Shown: piece by piece, positions 1 to 6,000 of the stretch
How the letters are laid out: each line of letters starts with the position of its first letter
Numbering within the stretch: position 1 is the stretch's first letter
Source of the DNA: Clostridia bacterium
GTDB taxonomy: Bacteria; Bacillota_A; Clostridia; Oscillospirales; CAG-272
Assembly (NCBI GenBank): GCA_017395725.1
Contig: JAFQOB010000244.1
Location: 1 to 9,455, forward strand
Direction of reading: 5' to 3'
Length of the DNA stretch: 9,455 nt
Translations under genes and position numbers: made by a program
Notes under the pieces: model-generated
What the model was told of the DNA's origin: nothing
Databases searched by the model: none
The model's input: the letters and a program-made list of their open reading frames with translations, nothing else

Positions 1-181
1 CGGTCAAAGGACCGTACTTTTCTTCGTATTCTTTCTTTATATAATCGGCTCTGTCTCGCGCTGTATAAAAATATTCCAAAGCCTTTTCACAGTTCGGGTA
101 TACGTCAAGATAAAGGTTTGCCTCTACGAGTTCAAAATCGGCAATCTGTACCTTTTTCATCATCTTGTCTCTTTCTTTCAT
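1..181 (-). CDS. cotJB: CotJB spore coat protein (partial, 3' end outside window)
   Basis: CotJB is a small protein of the CotJ group, made in the mother cell and built into the inner spore coat with CotJA and the manganese-catalase-like CotJC. The first 60 codons are visible. They read MKERDKMMKK, then a core with ADFELVEANLYLDVYP, then EEKYGPLT, which matches the family pattern of a short charged start, an F-x-V/L-x-E-x-x-LYLD-x-x-P block and a terminal EEKYGPL. The start chosen is the ATG at 181-179, which overlaps the cotJA stop as ATGA and has an AAGGGGGT ribosome site about 9 nt upstream inside cotJA. The overlap implies translational coupling. A downstream ATG pair at codons 7-8 is an alternative start. 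The protein runs off the left edge; cotJC would be expected next but cannot be seen. Confidence 0.86.
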   Translation of the reverse strand, partial: MKERDKMMKKVQIADFELVEANLYLDVYPNCEKALEYFYTARDRADYIKKEYEEKYGPLT

Positions 182-468
182 AACTGGCATACCCCCTTGG
201 TGCATTTGTAGCCCGCAAAGGGTTTGTTCAGTTCGGCAAAAAGTGTTCCGTTTTCAAGAGCCTTTTCACCGCAATAAATATTCTGCCATTCCTGGTACGG
301 TGAATATACCATTGCCAATCTGTAATTCATCTCGGCAGTATGGGCAGTATCATAGTTTCTGTTATCCGTGTAGCGAGGTTGGATGGGTGTTCCGCAGTTT
401 TCCATTGGTCTCGGAGAACAGTATCTTTTGTCGCTTTGACGGTTATAACAGCCTCTGTTATAATTCAT
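178..468 (-). CDS. cotJA: CotJA-like spore coat-associated protein
   Basis: This 96-residue protein has a polar, Asn/Arg/Cys-rich N-terminus (about 1-46) and a C-terminal CotJA core (about 51-84) containing LAMVYSPYQEWQNIY, then EKALENGTLF and AELNKPF. The family pattern is LA-x-A/V-Y-P-x-Q-x-W followed by a KAL-x-x-GT-x-F-x-EL-x-KPF block, and the match is close. In known systems CotJA is needed for correct assembly of the CotJ proteins in the spore coat. The ATG at 468-466 is preceded by GGGAGAG at 481-475. The stop overlaps the cotJB start (ATGA), so the two form an operon. The N-terminal extension with several cysteines (C7, C17, C25) is more divergent than the core. The functional call comes from sequence pattern and gene order together. 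Confidence 0.88.
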   Translation of the reverse strand: MNYNRGCYNRQSDKRYCSPRPMENCGTPIQPRYTDNRNYDTAHTAEMNYRLAMVYSPYQEWQNIYCGEKALENGTLFAELNKPFAGYKCTKGVCQL

Positions 469-500
469 ATTTTTCTCTCCCTATTATTTTTATATAAAAG

Positions 501-528
501 GCATATTACGCCTCGTTGTATAATATGC
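501..528. repeat. Perfect 8-bp dyad upstream of cotJA
   Basis: GCATATTA (501-508) and TAATATGC (521-528) are perfect inverted repeats separated by 12 nt, 33 bp upstream of the cotJA start codon. Read on the minus strand, the right arm contains GCATATT, which resembles a sigma-E -35 element, but I do not see a good matching -10 at the usual spacing. The dyad may be a binding site in the cotJ promoter region. On the plus strand it is followed by TTTTT and could act as a weak terminator, though no plus-strand gene is seen upstream. Confidence 0.4.
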
Positions 529-560
529 TTTTTAGGGAGGAGTCGCCACTATTGATTTTT

Positions 561-612
561 GAAAATTTTAAAACCTTGCAAAATCTTGTCAAGGGGTTTT
601 GTCAAAATTTTC
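561..612. repeat. Long imperfect inverted repeat in the cotJA/esterase intergenic region
   Basis: The outer arms GAAAATTTT (561-569) and AAAATTTTC (604-612) are perfectly complementary. Nested inside, AAAACCTTG (570-578) pairs with CAAGGGGTTTT (590-600) apart from a two-G bulge. The whole element is about 52 nt and could fold into one cruciform or RNA hairpin. It lies between the divergent cotJ operon and the RNA/esterase promoters. No gene reads into it from either side, so a terminator role is not obvious. Confidence 0.45.
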
Positions 613-665
613 ACAAATCGCTAAATGCACCAAAAAATTTATCAAAAAATAGGTGATTTTATATA

Positions 666-694
666 TTTACAAATTGAAGTGTTTTGAGTATAAT
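666..694 (+). promoter_or_regulatory. Sigma-A promoter for the putative structured RNA
   Basis: A -35 element TTTACA (666-671), a 17-nt spacer and a perfect -10 TATAAT (689-694) predict a transcript beginning near 701. No ORF with a ribosome site starts within 100 nt downstream, while a strong RNA secondary structure does, so this promoter most likely drives a non-coding RNA. Confidence 0.7.
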
Positions 695-700
695 ATATGT

Positions 701-801
701 CGGTAAACTCACAGCAGCACGACAGACCGATTATCTTGTGAAATATCAATCCTATGATATTCTTGTACATAAAGATAATGCTCTGTTGTGTTTTTCTTTT
801 T
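701..801 (+). ncRNA. Putative ~100-nt structured RNA with own promoter and U-tract terminator
   Basis: Downstream of the promoter at 666-694 the sequence folds, by eye, into three nested helices. The basal stem is CACGACAGA (718-726) with TCTGTTGTG (782-790), 9 bp including one G-U pair. The middle stem is ATTATCTT (730-737) with AAGATAAT (772-779), 8 bp and perfect. The apical stem is AATATCA (742-748) with TGATATT (755-761), 7 bp, closing a six-base loop ATCCTA (749-754). The basal stem is followed at once by TTTTTCTTTTT (791-801), as in an intrinsic terminator. The 5' tail (701-717) looks unpaired, and the inner loop 762-771 is strongly asymmetric. I do not recognise a known riboswitch or RNA family. 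It could be a trans-acting small RNA or a terminated leader of the esterase gene, but that gene has its own consensus promoter downstream. Confidence 0.5.
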
Positions 802-843
802 GTCGATTTTTACACCAAAAAATATGATTTATTGATTATTACT

Positions 844-888
844 AAAAAACATTATAGGTATTCGTTATTATTGCCAAAAATGTTTTTT
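844..888 (+). terminator. A/T-rich hairpin running into poly-T
   Basis: AAAAAACATT (844-853) and AATGTTTTTT (879-888) form a perfect 10-bp stem with a 25-nt loop, and the right arm continues into a 14-T run. It could act as a backup terminator that separates transcription of the upstream RNA from the esterase promoter. The stem is mostly A-U pairs, so its strength is doubtful. Confidence 0.35.
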
Positions 889-896
889 TTTTTTTT
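883..896. repeat. Homopolymer run of 14 T directly upstream of the esterase promoter
   Basis: An uninterrupted T14 run is followed by G, six more T, another G and then the -35 element at 905. It occupies roughly the -45 to -60 region, where A/T tracts act as UP elements contacting the RNA polymerase alpha subunit. Runs of this length are prone to slippage during replication. Confidence 0.8.
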
Positions 897-904
897 GTTT
901 TTTG

Positions 905-933
905 TTGACATTGCACAAACTGCGTGGTATACT
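905..933 (+). promoter_or_regulatory. Consensus sigma-A promoter of the secreted esterase gene
   Basis: A perfect -35 TTGACA (905-910), a 17-nt spacer and TATACT (928-933) predict a start near 940 and a leader of about 59 nt. The leader contains a short dyad, ATGTTA (949-954) with TAACAT (969-974). The ribosome site AAGGGAGG (981-988) lies 10 nt before the ATG at 999. Confidence 0.82.
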
Positions 934-998
934 TTAGTTTGTTAAAATATGTTAGTATTGTGTTTATGTAACATTTATAAAAGGGAGGCTTTTTCTTT

Positions 999-3900
999 AT
1001 GAAAAAAAGCAAAATAATTATTTTGATTGCTTCGATAATTCTCGTTGCTTTGACTGTTGTAGCTGTAGCTGCGGCTACGATCTCGGAATCAACTTTGGGA
1101 ATTATTGATGCTATTATTAACGGCGAAGATTACGACGTTGAAAAAGATTTGAATGGAGACCAAAAAATTGACATTCTTGACGTTATTCTTGGCGTTAAGA
1201 AAGACAATTTTAAGGGGCCGAAGCTTCAAACTTTGACTCTTGACGGTGGATACGCTGTCGAGGAAGAGGTTGAGTTCGATAATTTTACTTATACCGTTCA
1301 GCTTCCTGCGGGCAGACCGAGAATTCCTCATATTACTGCGACAGCTGATAATGAGGATGCTGTAGTTGCTTATCAGAATGCGACTATCGCTGACAATGAA
1401 ACTTCCGGTTATGCTAAGGTTATTATTTCAGATGAAAGCGGCGAAAACATATATACTGTAAAGTTTGAACGTGCTGAAGTTGTGGATACTGTTGTTCTTC
1501 AGTATGACGACAGATGGACATTTACACCTGATTACGAACTAAAAGACGGTGAAGCTTTTACTTTTGAAAGCACAGATTCTTCAGTAGCTTCAGTAGATGC
1601 CAATGGTGTTATTACGGCTGAAAACGTAAGTGAAAATGCAGTTGTTATCTCTGCAAAAGTTGGTGAGGAAACGGTTGATACCTTTACTGTTTCCAAGATT
1701 GATAAAGCTGTTGTCAATCTTTTCTTAGTAACAGGTCAGAGTAATGCTCAGGGTTGCTATGACTTTGTAGATACAGACGGAGACGGTACAAAAGAAGATT
1801 CCGAAAAGTTTGCTCAGGCAACCGAGCAGCTTAAAGATGTAATCCAACCTGATAAGGCGGGACAGGTTTATATCTATGATGCTCGTCCTTACTGGAACTC
1901 CTATAACTCAACTGATGATTATGTGTTGGAGGGCGGATTGTCTGCGTTCTATGACTTATATGACGTAAAGCGCACAGGTTTTGCATCTGCATTGGGTAAG
2001 ACTTATTACGATTTGTCAGGCGAAAAGGTAGCATTCTTACACGCTGCTTACAATGGTTCTTGTATAGAAAGATGGCTTGACCCTGCAAAGCATCCTGAGT
2101 TGGCAGATGCAGATTTTAACCATTACGTAAATGCTCAGAATACATATAAAGAACTCATAAAGAAGCTTGATTCATCAAAATATGAAATTAATCACAGAGC
2201 GAACTTCTGGCTTCAGGGCGAAACATGTATGAGTAATCTTTGGGATTATGATGCAAACAATTGGAAGACTCCTACTGCATACGAAAAACTGTTTAGCGCG
2301 GAAGATTATACCGATATGTTTATGAAGTTCCATGAGCAGATGAAGGCTGACTTCCAAATTGAAACAAACAATATTCTTCTTGTAAGAGCTCACGGAAGTA
2401 TTGTTCCCAATAAAGACACTAACATAAAGGCGGCTCTTAACAACGTAAGATCTTCACAGTACGGTATGGCTAATACAAATAGCGAAATAACTATCGTATC
2501 AAGACTTTCCGACTGGGTAGTTCCTTACAATGCTAAATATATCGGTACACCTTATGAAGCCTATAACGGCTTGATGGGCGTTGGTAACGTTCACTATAAC
2601 CAGACAGGTCACAATGAAAACGGTATTATTGCCGCTACAAACTACTTCAAGAAGCTTGACGTTGATACAACCAGCATAGCTACAAGCGTTGAAATTATTG
2701 ATACTGACGGTATCAAGCGTTTTGATGAAAATGAAGCTATTGGTGAATTTGAAGTTGGTAAGACTAAGAGAATCGCAGCGTTCCCGTTGCCTGAATATTC
2801 TCTTGAAAACGTAACCTATTCTTCTTCCAATAAAGAAATTGCAAACGTTAATGAATTTGGTCTTATTACAATTGTTGGCGTAGGTGAAGCTACTATTACT
2901 GCAACTGCTGAAAGCGGTGTTTCCGCAAGTGTTGTTGTTAAGGGTATAGAAAGAACAACTGCTCCTACAAAGTTTACACTTGATGAATTTGCTACAAAGA
3001 CTATTGTAAGCTATCTCCCCGAATTCAGATTTGCTGATATTACATATACTTCCGATAACGAAGAGGTTGCCACAGTAAACGATAAAGGTTTGATTACTGT
3101 TGTTGGCGGCGGAGAAGCTAATATTAAAGCTACTTCAAAGACCGGCGCATACGAAGAATTTATTATAACAGGTATTGCGCAACAGATCGTAGCTGATTCA
3201 CTTCACTATAGATGGGACTTCAACGGTAACCTTAAATCTTCTGCAGATGAAAATGACCTTAGACTTTCCGACCTTGCAACCCAAAACGGCGCGACTGAGG
3301 ACAGCTACAAGTTTATGGAAGACGGTACGATTTTCATAGACAAAAACATTGCTGACTTGAGTAAGCCTGACTTTACTATGGCATATCCTGTTACTGTATC
3401 GAGTGAAACAGACTGGGCTATTGAGTGGAGAGCTCAGTTTACAGGTGTCGGCATACTTTTGGGTGTAGAAAATGCAAAAACCACAATCAACGGTTCTAAT
3501 AAATATATAAACCACATTTATTGTGTATATACACAAAAAACAGCAATTAAGGACTATGACTATGTTTTGTATCCGTTGAGATTCAGCGATTCTAACGGAG
3601 ATTCTTACTTCCCGTCTTATACAGCGACTTATGCAGGAATGAATACGTCAATGAATACCTGGAAGCTTGACTATAAGAAGTACACAGGCAAGATGACACT
3701 TTCTGTATTAAAAGACGGTAATTGGATAGCTATTAGTGCAGTTGAACCAGGTGAATTTACTGCAACTTATAACAATATATTCGGTAGATATAATGCAAAC
3801 GGTTTGGTTAACTTTGACGGTTATATGGACTACCTTGATATTAAGGTATCTCCTGCAGAAGTTCTCTATGATACTCACTACAGATGGGATTTCGAAGCAG

Positions 3901-5096
3901 GAAAAGAGTATGATTCAACATACGATGAGAATACGTTGACTCCTACGGGCACTAATTATTCTATTACTGACGATGGACTTGTAACAAGTGGTAAGGTGAA
4001 TGAATTTAAGTTGAATAATGCTATTGTGCTTGATGATAAGCACGACTGGATGATAGAAACTGAGTTCTGTACAACCGAAAACAACGTTATGTTGATTGGT
4101 TTGGAAAACTGCCACCTCAGTTCAGGTTATGAAAGCCATATTTACTTCGGTGGTAAAGGATATAATGGCATACGAATCGAACCTGATGCTAATGCCGGAA
4201 GTGGAATTACAATTCCCTTTACAGTCCCTGAGACCGTTAGAACGGAAATGAAAACTATGAATAAGTGGCGTATCGGATACGAAGTTGTTACTGATACACT
4301 CACTGTTTATATGTACAACACTACAACAGGTGCTTGGGATAAAGTAGGCGAAAAGACCTCTGCTCCTACTTTTACAGTAACTTCTGATTGCTTGTTTGGT
4401 GATTTTGATGGGGCTAATAGTTATAATATGAACGGTACTGTAAAGTATTTTGACGTTCTCGTTGAAGCTCAAAAAACGGTAAATGAAAGAGAGTACGTAT
4501 ACGACTGGGATTTCAATAACTGGGGTTCAAGAGGTCTTCAGAACACGTTGACTCCCGGTGAAACAAGCGGTACCTTGGAAAACGGGGAATATACTGTAGG
4601 TTACCAAAAAGACGAACTAATCCTTCAAAAACCTATAACGTTAGATTCTACAATGGATTGGATGATTGAATGGAGTGCGAATGTGAAAAGTGCAAACTAT
4701 TCATTGTTTGGTGTAGAAAATGGTTTGGGTAGAAATAATAATATATACTTCTCAGCTACCGGTTATAAAGGCGTGAAGATTAGATTATCAAATTCGACTT
4801 CGGATTCAGCCAACCCATTACTCGAATTTACAGATACAACAATTGCTAACACAAAGGATTCAACACTAACGTGGAGACTTTCTCATGTTAAAGACACTAA
4901 GACATTGACTGTAGAATACTACGATACTGCAAATGGAAAATGGGTTAATAATGGAACGCTTATCGGAAAAGATTTTTCTATGACATTTACTCGTATGTTT
5001 GGAGATTATGGTAAAAGTAGTGGAGACCCTTATAACTTCTATAACTTCTATGGAACTGCTGATTATGTAACAGTTAGATACACTGTTTCTGATTAA
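999..5096 (+). CDS. Secreted multidomain SGNH/sialate-O-acetylesterase-like carbohydrate esterase
   Basis: This 1365-residue exported protein probably removes acetyl groups from a complex glycan outside the cell. It has a signal peptide (about 1-26: basic MKKSK, hydrophobic core, AVAAA). A dockerin-like helix and calcium loop follow (about 31-68; D50, N52, D54, D58, D61). Next come a beta-sandwich (about 76-160), a Big_2-like domain (161-238) and an SGNH hydrolase domain of the SASA/CE6 type (about 239-555). The catalytic domain shows TGQSN with nucleophile S248, HAAYNGS (348-354), WLQGE (404-408) and VHYNQTGH with H532. The Asp normally three residues before the catalytic His is absent (G529). 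Two Big_2-like domains (about 560-728) and three tandem concanavalin-A/LamG-like repeats (starting near 736, 960 and 1168) complete it. No LPXTG or SLH anchor is seen. It has its own promoter and terminator and appears monocistronic. The substrate is unknown. Confidence 0.85.
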   Translation: MKKSKIIILIASIILVALTVVAVAAATISESTLGIIDAIINGEDYDVEKDLNGDQKIDILDVILGVKKDNFKGPKLQTLTLDGGYAVEEEVEFDNFTYTVQLPAGRPRIPHITATADNEDAVVAYQNATIADNETSGYAKVIISDESGENIYTVKFERAEVVDTVVLQYDDRWTFTPDYELKDGEAFTFESTDSSVASVDANGVITAENVSENAVVISAKVGEETVDTFTVSKIDKAVVNLFLVTGQSNAQGCYDFVDTDGDGTKEDSEKFAQATEQLKDVIQPDKAGQVYIYDARPYWNSYNSTDDYVLEGGLSAFYDLYDVKRTGFASALGKTYYDLSGEKVAFLHAAYNGSCIERWLDPAKHPELADADFNHYVNAQNTYKELIKKLDSSKYEINHRANFWLQGETCMSNLWDYDANNWKTPTAYEKLFSAEDYTDMFMKFHEQMKADFQIETNNILLVRAHGSIVPNKDTNIKAALNNVRSSQYGMANTNSEITIVSRLSDWVVPYNAKYIGTPYEAYNGLMGVGNVHYNQTGHNENGIIAATNYFKKLDVDTTSIATSVEIIDTDGIKRFDENEAIGEFEVGKTKRIAAFPLPEYSLENVTYSSSNKEIANVNEFGLITIVGVGEATITATAESGVSASVVVKGIERTTAPTKFTLDEFATKTIVSYLPEFRFADITYTSDNEEVATVNDKGLITVVGGGEANIKATSKTGAYEEFIITGIAQQIVADSLHYRWDFNGNLKSSADENDLRLSDLATQNGATEDSYKFMEDGTIFIDKNIADLSKPDFTMAYPVTVSSETDWAIEWRAQFTGVGILLGVENAKTTINGSNKYINHIYCVYTQKTAIKDYDYVLYPLRFSDSNGDSYFPSYTATYAGMNTSMNTWKLDYKKYTGKMTLSVLKDGNWIAISAVEPGEFTATYNNIFGRYNANGLVNFDGYMDYLDIKVSPAEVLYDTHYRWDFEAGKEYDSTYDENTLTPTGTNYSITDDGLVTSGKVNEFKLNNAIVLDDKHDWMIETEFCTTENNVMLIGLENCHLSSGYESHIYFGGKGYNGIRIEPDANAGSGITIPFTVPETVRTEMKTMNKWRIGYEVVTDTLTVYMYNTTTGAWDKVGEKTSAPTFTVTSDCLFGDFDGANSYNMNGTVKYFDVLVEAQKTVNEREYVYDWDFNNWGSRGLQNTLTPGETSGTLENGEYTVGYQKDELILQKPITLDSTMDWMIEWSANVKSANYSLFGVENGLGRNNNIYFSATGYKGVKIRLSNSTSDSANPLLEFTDTTIANTKDSTLTWRLSHVKDTKTLTVEYYDTANGKWVNNGTLIGKDFSMTFTRMFGDYGKSSGDPYNFYNFYGTADYVTVRYTVSD

Positions 5097-5107
5097 GAGT
5101 AATTTTA

Positions 5108-5139
5108 AAAAAGAGTGCACTGAAAAGTGCGCTCTTTTT
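5108..5139. terminator. Strong bidirectional terminator after the esterase gene
   Basis: A 14-bp stem pairs 5108-5121 with 5126-5139, with one G-U pair and a GAAA tetraloop. The arms begin in A5 and end in T5, so it works in both directions. On the plus strand it ends the esterase transcript 12 nt after the stop codon. On the minus strand it lies 3 nt past the stop of the decayed repressor tail at 5143-5190, and may originally have served that gene. Confidence 0.88.
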
Positions 5140-5142
5140 ACG

Positions 5143-5190
5143 TTAAAAATTTGTACATAGTTCGATAACTTTGCCCAAAATGCAAAATGG
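5143..5190 (-). pseudogene. Remnant of the 3' end of a second XRE-S24 repressor gene
   Basis: Read on the minus strand, these 48 bases encode PFCILGKVIELCTNF followed by TAA. The intact repressor gene just upstream ends PVCIIGKVIELRAKF followed by TAA. Eleven of 15 residues match, both end at the same position, and several codon differences are silent third-base changes (GTA/GTT, ATT/ATC, CTT/CTA, TGT/TGC). No related coding sequence is seen further upstream, where a terminator hairpin intervenes. The simplest reading is a leftover tail from a diverged paralogue or an earlier allele, still followed by its own terminator. The short length leaves some room for chance. Confidence 0.6.
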
Positions 5191-5218
5191 TGTCTGTTTT
5201 TTTAAAACAGACACCATT
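5186..5218. terminator. Terminator of the XRE-S24 repressor gene
   Basis: AATGGTGTCTGTTTT (5186-5200) and AAAACAGACACCATT (5204-5218) form a perfect 15-bp stem with a 3-nt loop. It starts 4 nt past the minus-strand repressor stop and is followed, in that direction, by a T-rich stretch. It overlaps the first codons of the decayed repressor tail. Confidence 0.8.
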
Positions 5219-5222
5219 AATT

Positions 5223-5849
5223 TTAAAATTTAGCTCGAAGTTCAATTACTTTGCCGATTATACAAACGGGCATTTCTTCTATTTGTTCGTTATTGTAGAA
5301 CATCGGCTCATACTTGGGATTGGTCGATATAAGCATTATACCGTCGGGGCGTTTCTTTATCTTCTTACAGGTCGCCTCTCCGTCGCCTACCATAACTATG
5401 CCGATCTCTCCCGAGTTAACGTCGGGCTGCTGTCTTACGATAACTATATCGCCTCTCGACATCTTCGGCTCCATACTGTCACCGTTTATACGTAATGCAA
5501 AAAATTCACCGGTGTTCGCCAATGCCTCGGGAATCTCTTCCCAAGTATCCGAATCGGCTACGTCTATATATTCCTGAATCGCTGTAATGGGTGTACCTGC
5601 CGCAACGTTACCCATAACAGGTATCTTTACAGCACCCCTGTGGTTCTTGTCTTCCTTTTCTCCAACAAGATAGCTCGTCGATACGCAAAACATATCTGCT
5701 ATCTTTTGTAGGGTAGACATTCTGGGTATCTTTATATCATTTTCCCACGTGGAAACAGCCTTGTCAGACAATCCGAGTAATTTGCCAAATTCAGCCTGCG
5801 TATATCCCTTTTTTTCACGCAGATGCTTTATCCTCTTTCCTATTGTCAT
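5223..5849 (-). CDS. XRE-family repressor with S24 (LexA/HdiR-type) autocleavage domain
   Basis: This 208-residue cytoplasmic regulator has an N-terminal XRE helix-turn-helix (about 3-60; TQAEFGKLLGLSDKAVSTWE at 17-36) and a C-terminal S24 peptidase domain (about 75-205). The expected autocleavage bond is A84-G85 in NVAAGTP. The nucleophile is S125 in GDSMEP, and the general base is probably K162 in ATCKK. Proteins of this type bind operators as dimers and cleave themselves when activated RecA signals DNA damage; RecA dependence here is inferred. An ATG at 5876-5874 would add nine residues, but it lies in the predicted -10 element, so I chose the ATG at 5849-5847, which follows AGAGGGAG at 5868-5861. 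Three TACTAAAAGTA-type sites in the divergent promoter region suggest that it represses itself and the membrane protein gene at 6001. Confidence 0.88.
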   Translation of the reverse strand: MTIGKRIKHLREKKGYTQAEFGKLLGLSDKAVSTWENDIKIPRMSTLQKIADMFCVSTSYLVGEKEDKNHRGAVKIPVMGNVAAGTPITAIQEYIDVADSDTWEEIPEALANTGEFFALRINGDSMEPKMSRGDIVIVRQQPDVNSGEIGIVMVGDGEATCKKIKKRPDGIMLISTNPKYEPMFYNNEQIEEMPVCIIGKVIELRAKF

Positions 5850-5874
5850 AAATTTAATCACTCCCTCTGATACC

Positions 5875-5903
5875 ATTGTATACTAAAAGTAGAAAAAAGT
5901 CAA
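5875..5903 (-). promoter_or_regulatory. Leftward promoter of the repressor gene
   Basis: On the minus strand, TTGACT (5903-5898), a 17-nt spacer and TACAAT (5880-5875) form a good sigma-A promoter. The predicted start is near 5868, giving a leader of only about 19 nt that begins at the ribosome site. Operator copy 1 fills part of the spacer, as expected for autorepression. Confidence 0.68.
5881..5891. promoter_or_regulatory. Operator-like dyad, copy 1
   Basis: TACTAAAAGTA, with inverted half-sites TACT and AGTA, lies between the -35 and -10 of the leftward repressor promoter. It recurs at 5923 and 5943. It does not resemble the usual Gram-positive LexA box (GAAC-N4-GTTC). Confidence 0.72.
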
Positions 5904-5922
5904 GAAGTTTTTAAAAAAATTC

Positions 5923-5933
5923 TACTAAAAGTA
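5923..5933. promoter_or_regulatory. Operator-like dyad, copy 2
   Basis: This is a perfect TACTAAAAGTA, inside a 14-bp block (5919-5932) shared exactly with copy 3. It abuts the upstream edge of the rightward -35 element (5934) and lies 42 bp from copy 1. Confidence 0.72.
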
Positions 5934-5962
5934 TTGACATTCTACTAAAAGTGGAGTATAAT
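5934..5962 (+). promoter_or_regulatory. Rightward consensus promoter of the membrane protein gene
   Basis: A perfect TTGACA (5934-5939), a 17-nt spacer and a perfect TATAAT (5957-5962) form a very strong promoter with a start near 5969. It is bracketed and occupied by operator copies 2 and 3, so expression is expected to be high once the repressor is removed. Confidence 0.85.
5943..5953. promoter_or_regulatory. Operator-like dyad, copy 3
   Basis: TACTAAAAGTG, one mismatch from the other copies, sits in the spacer of the rightward promoter, exactly 20 bp (about two helical turns) from copy 2. A repressor here would block RNA polymerase directly. Confidence 0.7.
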
Positions 5963-6000
5963 ATGCTCGTAAGCTAAAGAAGGCGGAAGGAGTAAATACT

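Larger units (their letters stand above)
549..998. other. 450-bp non-coding region rich in regulatory signals
   Basis: No plausible protein gene lies here. The only longer frame (754-945, plus) has no ribosome site and overlaps the structured RNA and the poly-T run. The stretch holds the 561-612 inverted repeat, the promoter and RNA at 666-801, the hairpin at 844-888, the T14 run and the esterase promoter at 905-933. Confidence 0.75.

Noticed and set aside
165..555. Plus-strand frames opposite cotJA
   Set aside because: They are shadows of the well-supported minus-strand cotJA gene and have no family-like features.
754..945. 63-codon hydrophobic frame that could look like a type I toxin
   Set aside because: It has no ribosome site, its start lies in the apical stem of the predicted RNA, and it runs through the poly-T tract and the esterase promoter, so its hydrophobicity reflects T-rich sequence.
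701..998. Riboswitch controlling the esterase gene
   Set aside because: I see no known aptamer motif, and a consensus promoter between the structured RNA and the gene makes a cis-acting leader less likely.
5881..5953. Canonical Gram-positive LexA boxes
   Set aside because: The repeated dyads are TACTAAAAGTA, not GAAC-N4-GTTC, so the repressor should not be named lexA.
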